Below, in pieces: positions 34,394 to 46,507 of a DNA stretch of 64,000 bases. The DNA comes from Psilocybe azurescens (lineage: Eukaryota > Basidiomycota > Agaricomycetes > Agaricales > Agrocybaceae): assembly GCA_023853785.1 (NCBI GenBank), contig JAJIRX010000570.1, forward strand, positions 62,001-126,000, in the 5' to 3' direction. A program made the translations under genes and the position numbers. The notes beneath the pieces were generated by a model, which was given only the letters and a program-made list of their open reading frames with translations, was not told the DNA's origin and did not search any database. The first letter of the stretch is position 1, and each line of letters begins with the position of its first letter.

Positions 34394-35756
34394 ATGGTCC
34401 ATCTTTACGTCCTCAACCCCACACACAAGTTGCGTTTCGTTTCTAGGCTGATTGTGAAAGGATCGAAGCGCATTTTGAAACAAGTCAACAAACAAGAGTC
34501 TAGCCAGGCTTCGTCTTCATCCTCATCCTCGTTTACAAATGTGGAAGAAAAACGACGGCCGAAAATCAATATCTATGATCTCATCAGAGACGATCTGCCT
34601 TCTGCTCCCGAGGGTGGCTTGACTCGCAATGCCGAATACTACAGGGACGAATCAGAGGGTGGGTTCTGCGTGTTTCGCGTAGAGAACACGTTGTTCAAGG
34701 TGATTATTATAAATATAGTATTTTGTACATTTTTAAGATTCTGAATTACATACATCAGGTTCACAAATGTTATCTCCTCAGAGAGCCATCGGCATTTGGG
34801 GATATGTTCAGTCTTCCCATCTCTCCAGGTGTTCGAGAGGGTACCTCGGATGATGCGCCTATTCCTCTCTTTGATACTGTTGAACAGTTTGAAGATCTAT
34901 TATGGGTGTTGTACGCCATGTACGTAATTTCTGTCTGCGTTCTCCGGGTACCATCTGAGTTCAATGATCCTTAGACCTAGCCAGTTATTTTCCTCTAACG
35001 ATAATGAGGGGCCTTCGATCGAACGACTGCTCAACATTGCCGAAATGACCAACAAATACTGCATCGCATCTTACGAGTCATGGGCTCTTGAGAAGCTCTA
35101 CACTCTTGCAAAAAAACCCCGTAGGCTTCCTCCGCACCTCCTCAGCAGAAGTCTGCGCTCGTGCACTTAACATCGCCGCTCTGTGCGATGATCGCAGACT
35201 CCTCGACATGATCTGCCATCGCCTCATCCCTCGGATACTATGGTCTGACGTGGAGCGCGAACCCTTCCTCCAAGTTGCTCAGAGCCGTGGGCTACGAAAG
35301 ATGCAAGGCGTGTTATACTACAAAGAACTCATCGAGATGGACAAGGCCTCATCTAACAGCAACAGCCGGGCATCACCAAGCCGACTGATCTTTCCTCCAT
35401 CCCTAGCCGTCGAGAAGCGCATGCGCTTCCTCTCTGCACACTACTCGCTCTGCAGCCTCTGGGAATGCGTTGTGATGGACGCACCGACGTTCATCGACCA
35501 TGGATGCCCCTCTCACACCGAATGCCTTTCCGCTTGGACAGCAATGTGGACGGAGGCCGCTTCCGCGCACCAGACGCTGCGTCATAGTTCCGTGGACGTC
35601 CTCGGTAGGCTTAAAGCGATGATGCTCATATTGAAGAAGACTGTAAGAGATTCGGAGGCTATGACTCTGGGATGCACGCTGGCCGCCCTGGAAGCCATCA
35701 CATTGACGAGGGATGATATCATTGCTGGATTGATGGATCATTTCCAAGAATTTTGA
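34394..35756 (+). CDS. BTB/POZ-type protein, agaric family, second copy
   Basis: Relative of the gene at 27955. Exons 34394-34699, 34759-34919 and 34975 onward splice in frame. A Ser-rich N-terminus leads to FCVFRVENTLFK/VHKCYLLREPSAFGDMF, a BTB start with its intron at the same place as in the first copy, then FDTVEQFEDLLWVLYA/IPSQLF, a helical segment LLNIAEMTNKYCIASYESWALEKL, and a C-terminal region with CPSHTECLSAWTAMW and VDVLGRL. The frame breaks at the A7 run 35110-35116: one fewer A joins ALEKLYTLAK to PVGFLRTSSAEVCARALNIAAL. The stop at 35168-35170 in the first frame is therefore probably not the real end. Adaptor-type function presumed from the BTB fold. Confidence 0.77.
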
Positions 35757-36222
35757 ACCACGACTTACTTTATATCATGGTGCGTACATTGTGATAATTC
35801 ATGTATGCGCTCTATATTCATCCCTCAGCTTCCATAGGTCCTGTTTGCGAATTCAGTCGAGTTGCATATCCAAATCAGGCCTTTAACTTATTATTTTATA
35901 GAAGATTTGTTTATATATTAGAGTCGAAGATTGTCATAGTGTATTATATCATTGCGTGCCGCATTCCTGTACTTTAGTGTAAACTTATACATTTTGATCA
36001 TGTCATATCTTTACCGGAAGCTTTGTGTGGGCCACCCAATTGGACAAGATTTTCTTCTTGCAAAAACTAAGCAGCGATGTCTCGAGAGAGTTATGCACAG
36101 TAAGTGCTGGATATATAATACAATTCATTTGATGGTAGTTTCGTAATCTATAGTACATCATCGTAAGTACATTATTTTCATGTTGCGTCGTGAATGAGTT
36201 TTCGAACAGCACCCCAACCAGC
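35757..36222. other. 3' flanks of converging genes
   Basis: AT-rich DNA with no ORF of note. Confidence 0.5.
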
Positions 36223-38484
36223 TCAAACTGGGTGGGCCAATGTCACTTCAGTAAGATGGCTCATTGCTTCAGCACGATATGTGTCTGTTCCTGTCACGAT
36301 GGGAATCAGACCATCGATATAAGTCGCGACTTTGCGTGTTGCAAGGGTGTATTTCGGCCATTGGTAACCGAAGACTGGGTTGGGATCGAGTTTGTTGGCG
36401 AACCGGATGAGATGGCTGGCCATGTCTCCACCGCCATAGACGTTGATGATATCGGAGAAATGGAACTTTAGTCATAAAGATAGTTAGATTGACGTTTCCG
36501 TATACAGGTTCATGATAAAAGACATACAGCTCCGAGGGCAGGTACACCTTTAAGTCGTTTGCTCACTGAGAGGGTGTTAGAGCTGCTGACCGTATCCGGA
36601 CACAAAGCACATACCGAAAACCCAGACATTCTGTTTGGTTGCAGTATACTGGAGCAGCCAGCGACGAGGGGCCTGAAACACGCCATCTCCCTGAAAAGCG
36701 GCCAATCGCTTGAACTGAGGTGTCACCGAGTTGAAGATGCCAGTGTTGAATGGCGAACCCTCAGTGATGTCATTTGGATACAAAGCCGCAATCTTATTGA
36801 CTTGTTCGTCACTGGTACCAGGCAAGAAGGTATTCTTGATATAAGACTTAAATTGCGTGTCCGTACTGAATTTAAAATGTCAACAGGCAAATATTGACAT
36901 TTTGGAAAAGGAAAGTACTGACGTTACGTTGAGGTTGGCCAAGGAGAATAGAGTGCCCTCATCGTCACAGTTGCCAGTGATATAAGGGATCTTTGCGACT
37001 TTGCCTTGTTGAACGAGATTCTGAGGGTTGTCTGTCAGGAAAACGCCATCTGTTCGAGGTAGCCATGCAAGGTTGAGAGACTAGAGAATTTCAGTATCAT
37101 GCTCATCCGTATCTTTGAATGACACATACCTGATAAGCGAATATACCAGGTGATTTGTTGATAGCGGCTTTCAAGCTAGCGTATGGGATTGTCCTCAGAC
37201 AAGCAAGTGTATCCGAGGATCCAGTGCAACCAGTTTCCTTAACCAAGGCGTCGTAGTACTTTTGGCCCTTGGTGATGTCGCCAACTGGGATGGGGGCACC
37301 AGATTGCATGAATCCACCTCTGAAAAGACCTTCTGTATTGCCACCATTGGCCAACATCTGCAAAGCTACAGATATGGCTCCAGCGGATTCTCCCCAGCTA
37401 CAAAAAATGATCGAGTAAGTCTTTGCAACTAAGCATAAGTAAATTTTATGCTTACATGGTAACCTTGGAAGGATCTCCGCCAAACTGTGTGATGTACTTC
37501 TGGATCCACCGCAGAGCTTCGCGTTCTGTTCCGGCCGTGTGTTAATGGACTTAAAAACAAACTCAAGACACAAGAAGCAGACGTACGGTCCTGGAGACCA
37601 AGATTGCCAACGCCCGCGTCTTTAACCTCTTTACCTGGAAGGAAGCCGAAACCCGTCAATCTAAACAACAAAAAGCTCGGATATAGATACATAGAACGGT
37701 CAAAATGGAAAGATCTCACCTGTAGTTCATGCTGACATAGATGACGGGCTGTCCGAGATCTTGAGACTTCTTAACGATGGCTGCTCCATCATACATGGAG
37801 GTACTTCCGAGCTGAAAACCGCCTAACCAAAAATGGATCAAGATTTGCCAGATATGGGTCTGAACAAGATCGTTTACCACCAAAGATCCACTAAAATATG
37901 CAGGTCAGGCATGCATTTGATACATCTTAAAATGGCGCTTACAACGACTACAGGGAGCTTCGGAGTTCGGAGTCGCAGTTACGGGCTTCACAATGTTGAC
38001 AGTGAGACCTATACATGATTATTAGCAAAGAAAATGGCTCCCGTATTATAACACAACTCACAATCTTCATCGTCGGGGAAAATTTGCCCGAAAATCGAAT
38101 TGACCACATAACCTGCTGCCTCAGCCGTCAAGCCAGAAAGAATAGGCAACGCAACGGACTGTTGACCACACGAAGGTCCGTATTTCGTCGCGTCGTAGCT
38201 TCCATTGGTATACGAGATAGACTGAGGCAATCGATACCTAAAGTTTCCGACACTAAAAAAAGAAAAAATATATGCAGTCAGAAAAGATAGCAACTACACC
38301 TCATAAAGCAGAACACTCACGGAGGTTGGGCGAAGGGAATGCCCAAAAACTTCTGGGTCGTTCCAGAGGTCTCTCCGACGAACGTTGCACTGCCGAGCGT
38401 GACTGATGGACCAGCGCGCGCGGTAGGAACAGCTGAAACGTAGATAGAGTGAAACACGATGCTCAACAGGAACTGGCGGAGCAT
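36223..38484 (-). CDS. Secreted type-B carboxylesterase/lipase
   Basis: Alpha/beta-hydrolase of the carboxylesterase type-B family, predicted to cleave esters outside the cell. Signal peptide MLRQFLLSIVFHSIYVSAVP, then GSATFVGETSGTTQKFLGIPFAQPP, an N-terminal Cys region, the nucleophile elbow GESAGAISVALQML (Ser codon near 37386), GGNTEGLFRGGFMQSGAP, the region LYPNDITEGSPFNTG, and a late His in a HFSD context just before INVYGGGDMASHLIRF, with the C-terminal block WPKYTLATRKVATYIDGLIPIVTGTDTYR. About nine small introns; the exact joins near 37.9-38.1 kb and 36.5 kb are approximate. Start 38484 is set by the signal peptide. No GPI signal; the C-terminus LTEVTLAHPV is typical of the family. 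Substrate unknown; lipase, feruloyl-type or sterol esterase roles cannot be separated by sequence alone. Confidence 0.9.
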
Positions 38485-39578
38485 GATCACGGCGAAGAGG
38501 CTTCAGAGAGACCTTCAAGGGAAAATCTGAACACTTTGAAAGCGCATTAAATAGAGATAAAAGAAGATGGCGTAAACTGTGCTCCCGACAACATGATCAT
38601 CCCTAAATTAGCGTTCAATGTCGACCCATCACGGGTCGCTATAACACGCGGACAAATTCATAGGCGTGGCGTGCACTGCTGAGAGTCGATTGAGGTATAT
38701 TGTTAACGAACCAACTACCCCAGAGAAAAATTTTAGAGTATTGGCGCCAAATACTACCCGATATATTTCAAAGCAAAATCATGTTGCTTTTCTGTGTTTG
38801 ACAGTCAGATCAGTACGAAGCAGAGAACGAAAGTGAGCAACCTAGATCTGCTCGCATACAGACAGAAACGAAACCATAGATCCAAATAGAAATAGCATCC
38901 TTAGCGAATGTACAGTCTCCCATTCAATCAGCGAGTCGCGTGGAAGTGCGTGTGCTGTGGTCAGCACCGAATGAAGTGAATCTCAGATCATGTCCAAGTG
39001 TTCATCGGGGATGGACAACCGAATAGTAGAATGGCAGCAACACGGAAAGTCGTCCAATTGCCTCTCCAACTCTTCCAATTGGCCCACAGCATCGGAGGTT
39101 GTGCTAAACGCTTGCCCTTTGGTGTCTTGGTAAGGACGTCAGTGTGAAGCGACGAAGCACGACTCAGCATGACCCTCAGATATATAGCGTGTTCATTGGA
39201 TCGTCGAGCAACGCGGAGAATAATAAAACAAAAAGCAGGTCTTGTGACGGTTCAGTACAGAGGAACGTAGTTCAAAAATAACAAAGCCAAACCGATGTTA
39301 GGCGCGCCAAGACGTGGTGGCATGTGAATCTCCAGCCTTGTCCACTGCAAACTTGGTCTTGACTTGGTTGTCCGCAGTTGTCCACTAATTTCAGCCAATT
39401 TCCCTGCGCCTTCTTCCCCAGATTTTCGACGCTGTCGACATGGTTCTCATAATGAAACATGGCAAAAGGTTGGGGTAAAATTTTCACAAATGAAATTGGG
39501 TACATATGTAAACATCACAACCTACTAAGAGTGCTTAATGACGTATGCATGCATGCAGATTGTAGGCTGCGGAGAAGC
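38485..39578. other. Intergenic between esterase and trehalase
   Basis: No gene is supported. 38485-38600 is the esterase promoter. A minus ORF at 38988-39170 and one at 39272-39505 lack motifs. Confidence 0.5.
38547..38554 (-). promoter_or_regulatory. TATA-like box of the carboxylesterase
   Basis: On the minus strand TATTTAAT lies about 63 bases before the ATG at 38484, in the place expected of a fungal TATA element. Confidence 0.45.
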
Positions 39579-42500
39579 CTACAGCAATAACTGCATACCG
39601 ATGGCACCTAGCACAAGAGATACAGTAACAAAGGCAGACTCTTTGCTCGCACCATAAAGCGACGTAGCTCCCGATTTACCAGTCGAATTAGATCCAGGAG
39701 CCCCGCTGGAAGAACCTCCCGAACTCGATCCTGAGGTGGCAGTGGGGGTGTCCAACAAATCAGGACACAGGGGAGCCTCAATCACTCCTCCATAGTTGCT
39801 CGCCACCCAAAGCAACACTCCGTTCGTCCAGCCGAACCCAGCCTAATTTTTTTTTTACATTTTCACGTTAGTTCCGACCATTCATAAACGATGAACGATG
39901 ATCAGTGCACTTACTTGGACAGTGTACTCCCCACCCCGTCCCGCAGAATCGATATCCAAATTCGAGAACTTCTCAAACATCTGATTGTCCCTCCATCAGC
40001 ATGACCTTTCCCTTGAACGAACACAATAAGACCGCGGATCAGGTCAACTCACATTCCCCGTATTGTTCGTGCTTAGAGTCACGTTCAACTCCTGGTCAGA
40101 GAGCCTCGGAAGAACACCTGGTATCTCACCACCTGTCGCGTGCCTATCAGAGAAGAAAAAAAGCGAGCAAACGCACAAAATATCAGCAACCCGGGGTGTA
40201 CCCCACACACGATCAGATGACTCACCAGCTACAAAGCGCACTCGCGAAATACCTATTCGCCAACTGCCTCTGCAACACCTGAGACCACCCTTCTCCCGAA
40301 ACAGCGCTTCCTCCGTTTGCCACGGTGTTGTTCGCCTTGTTCAGATCCGCACCAGGTCCTGTTAATGTAGAATTGACGATCGTGGTGCCTCCATGGACAG
40401 GTTGCCCAGGGAGTTCGGATTCATCGAGCCCAAGCTGGCCAGCAGGGATCAAATCAAAGGTCGATTGGTTGGACGCCGGAGTGGGAAGTGCAGCTTTCGA
40501 CACGTTGGTAGGTATCGCTCGAAGAGCTTGAAGAATAATATATTGATGAGGCGGCCACGCGTTGGGAGCATCCCTGTATAATGCAATCCATTAGCCTTTT
40601 GAGAGACTGAAAACCTGGATCACTAACCATTGCAATCCGGTGTCCACAAATGTAGTAGGGAACGTTCCATTATATCGATTAAGCACCATATTCACTGACG
40701 AGAACACCGAAAACGCCGTTTCGGCACTGCTCGCGACCTCAGGCGGGACGATGCCAGACCAGAAAGGATAGAAAGCGGCTGCAGTGAAAACAGTACTTCT
40801 GCTGTTGGTATTCCGAATGAAATCATAAAACGCAAGCTAAATGAGAAATCGAATCAGCGTGCGTGCTCTCATGACAATGCAATGTGTGCGCCCGTGCCCA
40901 CCTTTTGGAATCCCAGAAAAGATCGAGAATCGCAGTCTTCAAAGACGCAGCAGCGGCAGTATGCCTACTGGATGCTGTCTGGTTGGAAGATCCATAAAGA
41001 CCCGCCAATAATACATGGTTTTTGTCTGCCCCAACATCAGTACTGAGATCCCGAAACGGAAGCAAAGGGTGACTTACAGAGAATACTGTTCAAATCAACT
41101 CCGACCGTATTCCTAACATTCAAGCTCCTCAATCCGTTCGTCGCATTTGGGGTAGAGTACCAGCGCATAGTGTAATCCCAACCAGCCTCAGCACCGCTGG
41201 CAAGCTCGGCATATAGGGCCGCCTTTTCCGTGTCATTGAGTGTGGGGGTAACAGTAGGGTCGTTGGCGGTCGTATAATCTGCACCGGTAAAAGGTTACGA
41301 GCGCGTCAATCAGAAACAAGTAGATTTGCGCACCCGTCAAATAAGACTCAGGGCGAGGGGCACTATTGTTGACAGCATAATGGAACACCGTGTGAGTCTG
41401 GTTCGTGAATGGGCTTTTGATTTGCAAGGACCGATTGTCGCTCCACCACTTCAATTCTTTCTGAAAGGTTCAAGTCAGCAGGTTCAAATCAGCAGAATTG
41501 TTGAGAGGACTTACCTCTGCCAATGGCAGAGCGCGCTTAAGAATGGTCTTATCGCCACTAGTCTCGACATAGCGTGCCAGCATCTAAGTTCCAATGACAT
41601 CCTCATTAAAGTTCTCAATTGGAAGGAATCAAAGTACCTGGACGAACAACGGTGGCTGCGATCTGTTCAGGTCTGTTGAAGAAAACTTAATCGATTACGG
41701 CTCAGCAATACTTTACTGTTATCACTTACAGTAGATCCGTCCTCCATTCGGGATGAAACCGAATTGGTCGAGTTGGTCCATAAAGTTTTGCAGGGTATCG
41801 TTAACGATGCTGAACAGTTGTGATTCAATTAGACCTTCCACGATCCAGAAACTATCCCAGTAGTAAATTTCTCGGAAGCGACCACCTAAGATGCTTCAGT
41901 ATAGAGAAAACCAATTAGACATTATCAGATTACTTACCTGGAACAACAAAGGTATGGTTCAGCGGAATTAAGGAGCTCTCGCATTTACCACTCGATCCGC
42001 AGAGCGTGGATTCGTTTGTGCCTCGAGCCAACTGCGTCCAGAAGCCATGGACAGTTTGCGCAAACACTTTAGGCAGAGGGGCGGTGACATTATTGAGGAA
42101 TGGTGGGTTCTGAGTGAATCCAGGAAGCGCTACAGCCTCCAATTCCAGACCTTCTCCAGTGAAGTCCGAGTCGACAAAATCGACAATCTGCTGGTATGTC
42201 GTTGAATTTGAGATATTTTGGAAATCGGCAAGTACTGCCTGTGCATCTTTGCTCGTTGGCTGGGAACAAGGTCGGCGTATATTTAGAAACATAAAAAGAA
42301 TAGAAATTTTATTCTTGAAACCTTACTTTATCAACGAAAGTCTTGTCATCAGGGTATAAGTTGGCTACATTGACCGTTTGCAGCAACTAATAAGATGTTA
42401 GTTCCGGATATCCATCAAAGAACTGAATCAGAAGATGGCGACTGACAGCTCCCGCGCAGAAGATTTCTGAAGGACACCAAGCTTGCTTGGGCGGTAAAGC

Positions 42501-42670
42501 CACCTGGGATGGAAGCGGAGAGCTCAAAGCGACAGATGGACTTGGTACCGCTGTGGAGATCGTGATGGTGGGCACCGCAGTGCTCACAGCCGCAGGGAGC
42601 AGTCGAAGTCGACTGTGCTCGGGCTACACCATGAAAAAAGCAGAGCAAGTGTTGCAGATGCAGTCAACAT
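39579..42670 (-). CDS. Secreted, GPI-anchored GH37 trehalase
   Basis: Splits trehalose to two glucose units, at the cell surface. Minus strand: hydrophobic leader from ATG 42670 (MLTASATLALL), Ser/Thr/Pro linker, mature start QAWCPSEIFCAGA, VNVANLYPDDKTFVDKP, trehalase signature 1 PGGRFREIYYWDSFW (about 41.85-41.95 kb), GFIPNGGRIYC, and signature 2 in the form RDAPNAWPPHQ (about 40.56 kb), then GFGWTNGVLLW. The C-terminus is a Ser/Gly/Thr-rich stalk ending in a hydrophobic stretch FVTVSLVLGAIGMQLLL, a classical GPI-anchor signal. The join of the leader to the linker (42.50-42.65 kb) is uncertain: a small intron of about 47 bases or an indel is needed. About eleven introns. Neutral cytosolic trehalase is excluded by the leader and GPI tail and by the lack of a Ca-binding N-terminal region. 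Confidence 0.92.
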
Positions 42671-43935
42671 GTCGACGCGTTTCTGTGATGAATACAGAGA
42701 GAATCAGTACGTCGTCCACAGAGACAGATGGTCCTATGTGAAACGGATGATCTTGAGACTTTTGGGGTCAGACTGGGGGTGGGACGCGCTTGATGACTAT
42801 CGCCGTGCCCTCATCATACCTGGCCAGACTTTATATAGTCCAGAGTATATGTATACATAGTTAGCGATCACGACACACGCGATGAAGAGTATGGCATCGG
42901 CACGCATCATTCAGATCAGAGGTCGGCAAAATGTGGGGATGGAGCGCGAGATATAGAAGCTTATACCAGGTGACCAAGGGAAAATAGACCATGATCCACG
43001 CGCTCAAAACTTCTGGCCGAATATGAAACTTGTTCAAGCAACAGGGCGTCTATATTGATTTTTTTATTGACAAGATCAAATGTCCGAGAGATGTGTACCA
43101 GACTTCAAGCTTCAAGCTCCAGCAGGTTCCATTCTGTGTGAGTTCTGTGGCAAAAAGAGGGTGAAGGTAAATGGTCAAGAGAAGATCCTTGTTCGCCGGT
43201 AACCCTTATTTGGTGGTAAGCACCCCATACACATACGTCACTTCCAAGCTCAGCTCAGGTCTGGCCGCAGTAACTTCAGGGTTGTGGCAGTCTCCAGATG
43301 CCCCACATTGTCAATGTCCATCTGAAAATAAGCGAAACTGCTCTTCGTAAATATAACATGGTAAATATATAGACCCCTAATGGAGCTGAGTGGATAACAA
43401 TTTGTACGAGTACAACAATTATTTCTCTCATGTTGGACCTGTCTACCAATGACGACATATCTCACCGAAGCCGGACACGGTCTCTCCATTTTCAATGTTC
43501 AACAAGCCTTTCGCCCTGCGATGTTAATCAATATATTCTAGTCTAGGTGAGTAGGGGTGGACTCAACGAAAGAGTATTTTTCTTTCCTTTTGGATGGCCA
43601 TGTTTCGCAGATCACAGTTCCTTGCCAATAACGTATATATGGGAAAGAAGAAAAGCAATATTATTTACATCTCGTGAGGTGAATCGAAAGGTTGAACTCA
43701 CGTCACATCCTCCCAATGGTAACACTCCTCTCAGGCTTGTCACGCAAAGAACGACGAGACAGCCCATGCCAAACCAAACCCCATACGAACTATGGTTAAG
43801 TACCGAACGACCGACATGCCTTCTCAGCAGAACGTAAGCCTAATACCACATAACGCACCTGCGTCCCCCAACCGAAAAAAAACTAGCGTTGTCAAAATCT
43901 ACCATTGCTACATCCTCCATCATCAGGCCGAAATG
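42671..43935. other. Intergenic, trehalase promoter and RBM25 3' flank
   Basis: The first 200 bases are the trehalase promoter. No ORF with protein character is seen to 43935. Confidence 0.5.
42829..42837 (-). promoter_or_regulatory. TATA box, trehalase promoter
   Basis: TATATAAAG on the minus strand, about 160 bases before the predicted ATG, implying a leader of about 100 bases or a slightly different start. Confidence 0.45.
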
Positions 43936-46194
43936 CTAGTCGACAAGCATCTTGTCCGTCAGCAATCCTTCATTGTACGACATGCTCTCGAAAATAATTT
44001 GCCGCCATACGTGCACGACAAGGTCAATGGCCTCCTCCTCCAAAACCTAGATTTTAAAAAACCAGATTTAGGACTGCATTTCGATAAAACAAGACAGCAA
44101 GACTCACCGGCTCCAAACCTTCGACAAGCTTCTGCGGCGACTTGTGATCTTTTAGATGCTCAAGGACAAACATGATAAGATCTTCTTCTTCCATCTCTCC
44201 CAGATATTTTACCATCAGTCTCTTCACCAACGGTTCCAGCTTTCGGTCAATGACCAGCTGAAAATATGGCTAGTAAGCAACCAAAGGCAAGAAACATAGA
44301 AAATCGTTTCTTACGTCAGTAAGACCATCCCACCGAACTTTGGCCTTAAACAAACTCTCCTTGTCGTGTGGAACAGACTGTCGTATTCTCTCAAGCCTCT
44401 CCCTCGTCTGTTCTCCAGTCTCCGCAACACTGAAATCAAGTTTCACCAACGGCGCTCTCCGCTTCTTGATCCCATCCTCCTCTTCCTCCTCCTGAGCAAA
44501 GACAGTCGCCTTCTCTTTAGCCGGTTGTTCTTTCTCCTTGCCAGCGGGGCCGGCAATAGACACATTCAACCGAACCAGGGGCACCATCGTCCAATAAAAG
44601 GCCCGCCTTTCGCTGCTCTTCAGCCAATGCCTGCATCTCATCCATCTGCCGAGCCAGGAAGTCTTCCGATTCTCGTCTGAGATTCTCAGCTTCCTGCTCT
44701 TCAAACCTACGCGACTTTTCATCTGCCGCTTCTTCGGCTTCGAGGCGTCGTTGACGATTGTGCCGCCATCGTACCCTAGAAATTTGGTGTCAATGGAAAG
44801 GTGTGAGATGCCAGAACAAGTAGACGCACCGGTCGACGTAGAATAGCTCGTCGCTTTCGTCATCATCCCACACGTCCAGACGCGCTTTCATCTCGATTCT
44901 ATCGCGTCTCTCCGCCTCTTCCTGAGCGCGTTCACGCGCAATTGCACGCTCTAACGTTGAAATGCGCGCTCTTTCTCGAGGCTCGTACCGACGTTCACGC
45001 TATGCCAAGTTAACGATCGAACAAAAGCCATGGATATAACATACTCACATCTTTGTAGGAAAGTTCCTCTTCTTGCCTGCGTTGCTCCTTTCTGTCCGCT
45101 TCCAATTCCTCGTCAGTCTTCCTGGGCCGCTCCTCATCATACGACAAAGGGTCTTTCCCAGCTCTCCCGTCTTCTGCCTTGACAAAGCCAACAGGCTTGC
45201 TGTATCCCTGTGCACCTTTCCCAAACCCTTGCTGCTTAGACGCCGACGCCGAGGGCTCGTGCGTCTGCGGTTTACCCCATTCGCGCACCTTGGGACCACT
45301 AGGAGCACCGCTCATAGATGGCATGTTCTCGCGCACATCACGCATTTTTTCCCGTTCGCGTTTTGCTGCTCGTTCCCGGAACTGCGCGATCTCGGAAATC
45401 ACAAGCCCTCGCTGGGTCTCTGGGAGATCAGCTTCTTGAAGATCGTGGAGATGTGGTGGAATGATGTATTTTTCTTTATCAATCAATCCACTATTTGCAG
45501 CGTCTTGTGACACACGATTGATGTCAGCAACGTATTCGTCAATTTTAGCTTTGGCTTCCTTCTTTATAGCCTCTTCAGCCTAGACAGTAACGATGGTTGA
45601 GACCGTTTCTACACAACAATGGTAAAATGCAGCTTACATCGGTGTTCATTTGCTGAGCACTATACGAGTCCAAATACGCACGGGTTTTTTCATCTGCTTT
45701 CACCTGGGGATATGACGTAGGCTTGTAATAAGTCCCAAAGTCATGAGAAAACGCACCAGTAGTTTTTTGTTTGCACAACCGTCTTCTAACGCTGGTAGTT
45801 CAACGTTGTTCAGCAGAGCTATCGCCCGCAAGGCTCCGGAAGGTTCTTCAAATTCAGCAAAACCAAAACCTTGAGGTTTATTAGCAGGTGTGATCAGACG
45901 TTTGAATGATTTTATAGGCCCGCATGCCTGATAGTGGAGAGAATCGTCAATAAGAAGGAAACAAAAAGGGAAAAGATAGGGACAAGTAGTACGCACTGTC
46001 AATAGCTGATTCAAGAAACTGTCGGTGATGCCACCCGATATCGAACCGACGAACAACGTCGTCTGCTTTTGCGCTTGAGGAGGCTGCATATATTGCATTT
46101 GGTGCTGCTGTGCGAGAGCCGACATTGAGGGACCCTGGCCGTAAGACGGCAAAGGTGGACGCAGACCAAGTCCCAACCGATTAGGTTGTTGCAT
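43936..46194 (-). CDS. RBM25: RBM25-like splicing factor (RRM + PWI)
   Basis: U1-snRNP-associated splicing regulator (RBM25/Snu71 type), nuclear. Minus strand from ATG 46194: Gln/Pro-rich start, RRM with RNP2-like LFVGSI and RNP1-like KPQGFGFAEF, the conserved linker DEKTRAYLDSYSAQQM, a long Arg/Glu-rich helix (RERAAKREREKMRD, RARISTLERAIARERAQEEAERR), WDDDESDELFY, and a C-terminal PWI domain (LEPLVKRLMVKYLGEMEEEDL, VLEHLKDHKSPQKLVEGLEP, VVHVWRQIIFESMSYNEG), stop 43936-43938. In the middle the frame changes at GGGG 44578-44581 (C4 on the coding strand); one more C joins LLLDDGAP to LVRLNVSIA. Domain order and length match the family, so the break is probably not biological. Starts 313 bases from the divergent CCDC25 gene. 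Confidence 0.92.
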
Positions 46195-46507
46195 TGTAGA
46201 GAATTCTTGAGTGTTTATCTTCAAAGCTGTTGCTCAAAGGTGAAATTTGTGCAATGGTATTGTTGGGCGGTGAACGTACTTTTGTTATATCCTCTGGAGT
46301 CGAGTAGAAGAACGAGATACAAGAGAACAAGCGGTATGGATGGTAGTTAGTGTTGGACAACCTTAGAACTTCGAGGACGGCACACACCAGAATGATTATG
46401 TAACATGCCCGTTCTGTCATGTGACCCTCGCATACTATTGACGGCAGCGAATGTCAGTAGGACTCGTAATTGGATTTGAACTCTTCCTACATCTTCTTCA
46501 ACATATC
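46195..46507. promoter_or_regulatory. Divergent promoter RBM25 / CCDC25
   Basis: A 313-base gap separates two outward-facing start codons. Mixed composition, no clear TATA box on either side, as expected of housekeeping promoters. Shared control is inferred. Confidence 0.5.
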
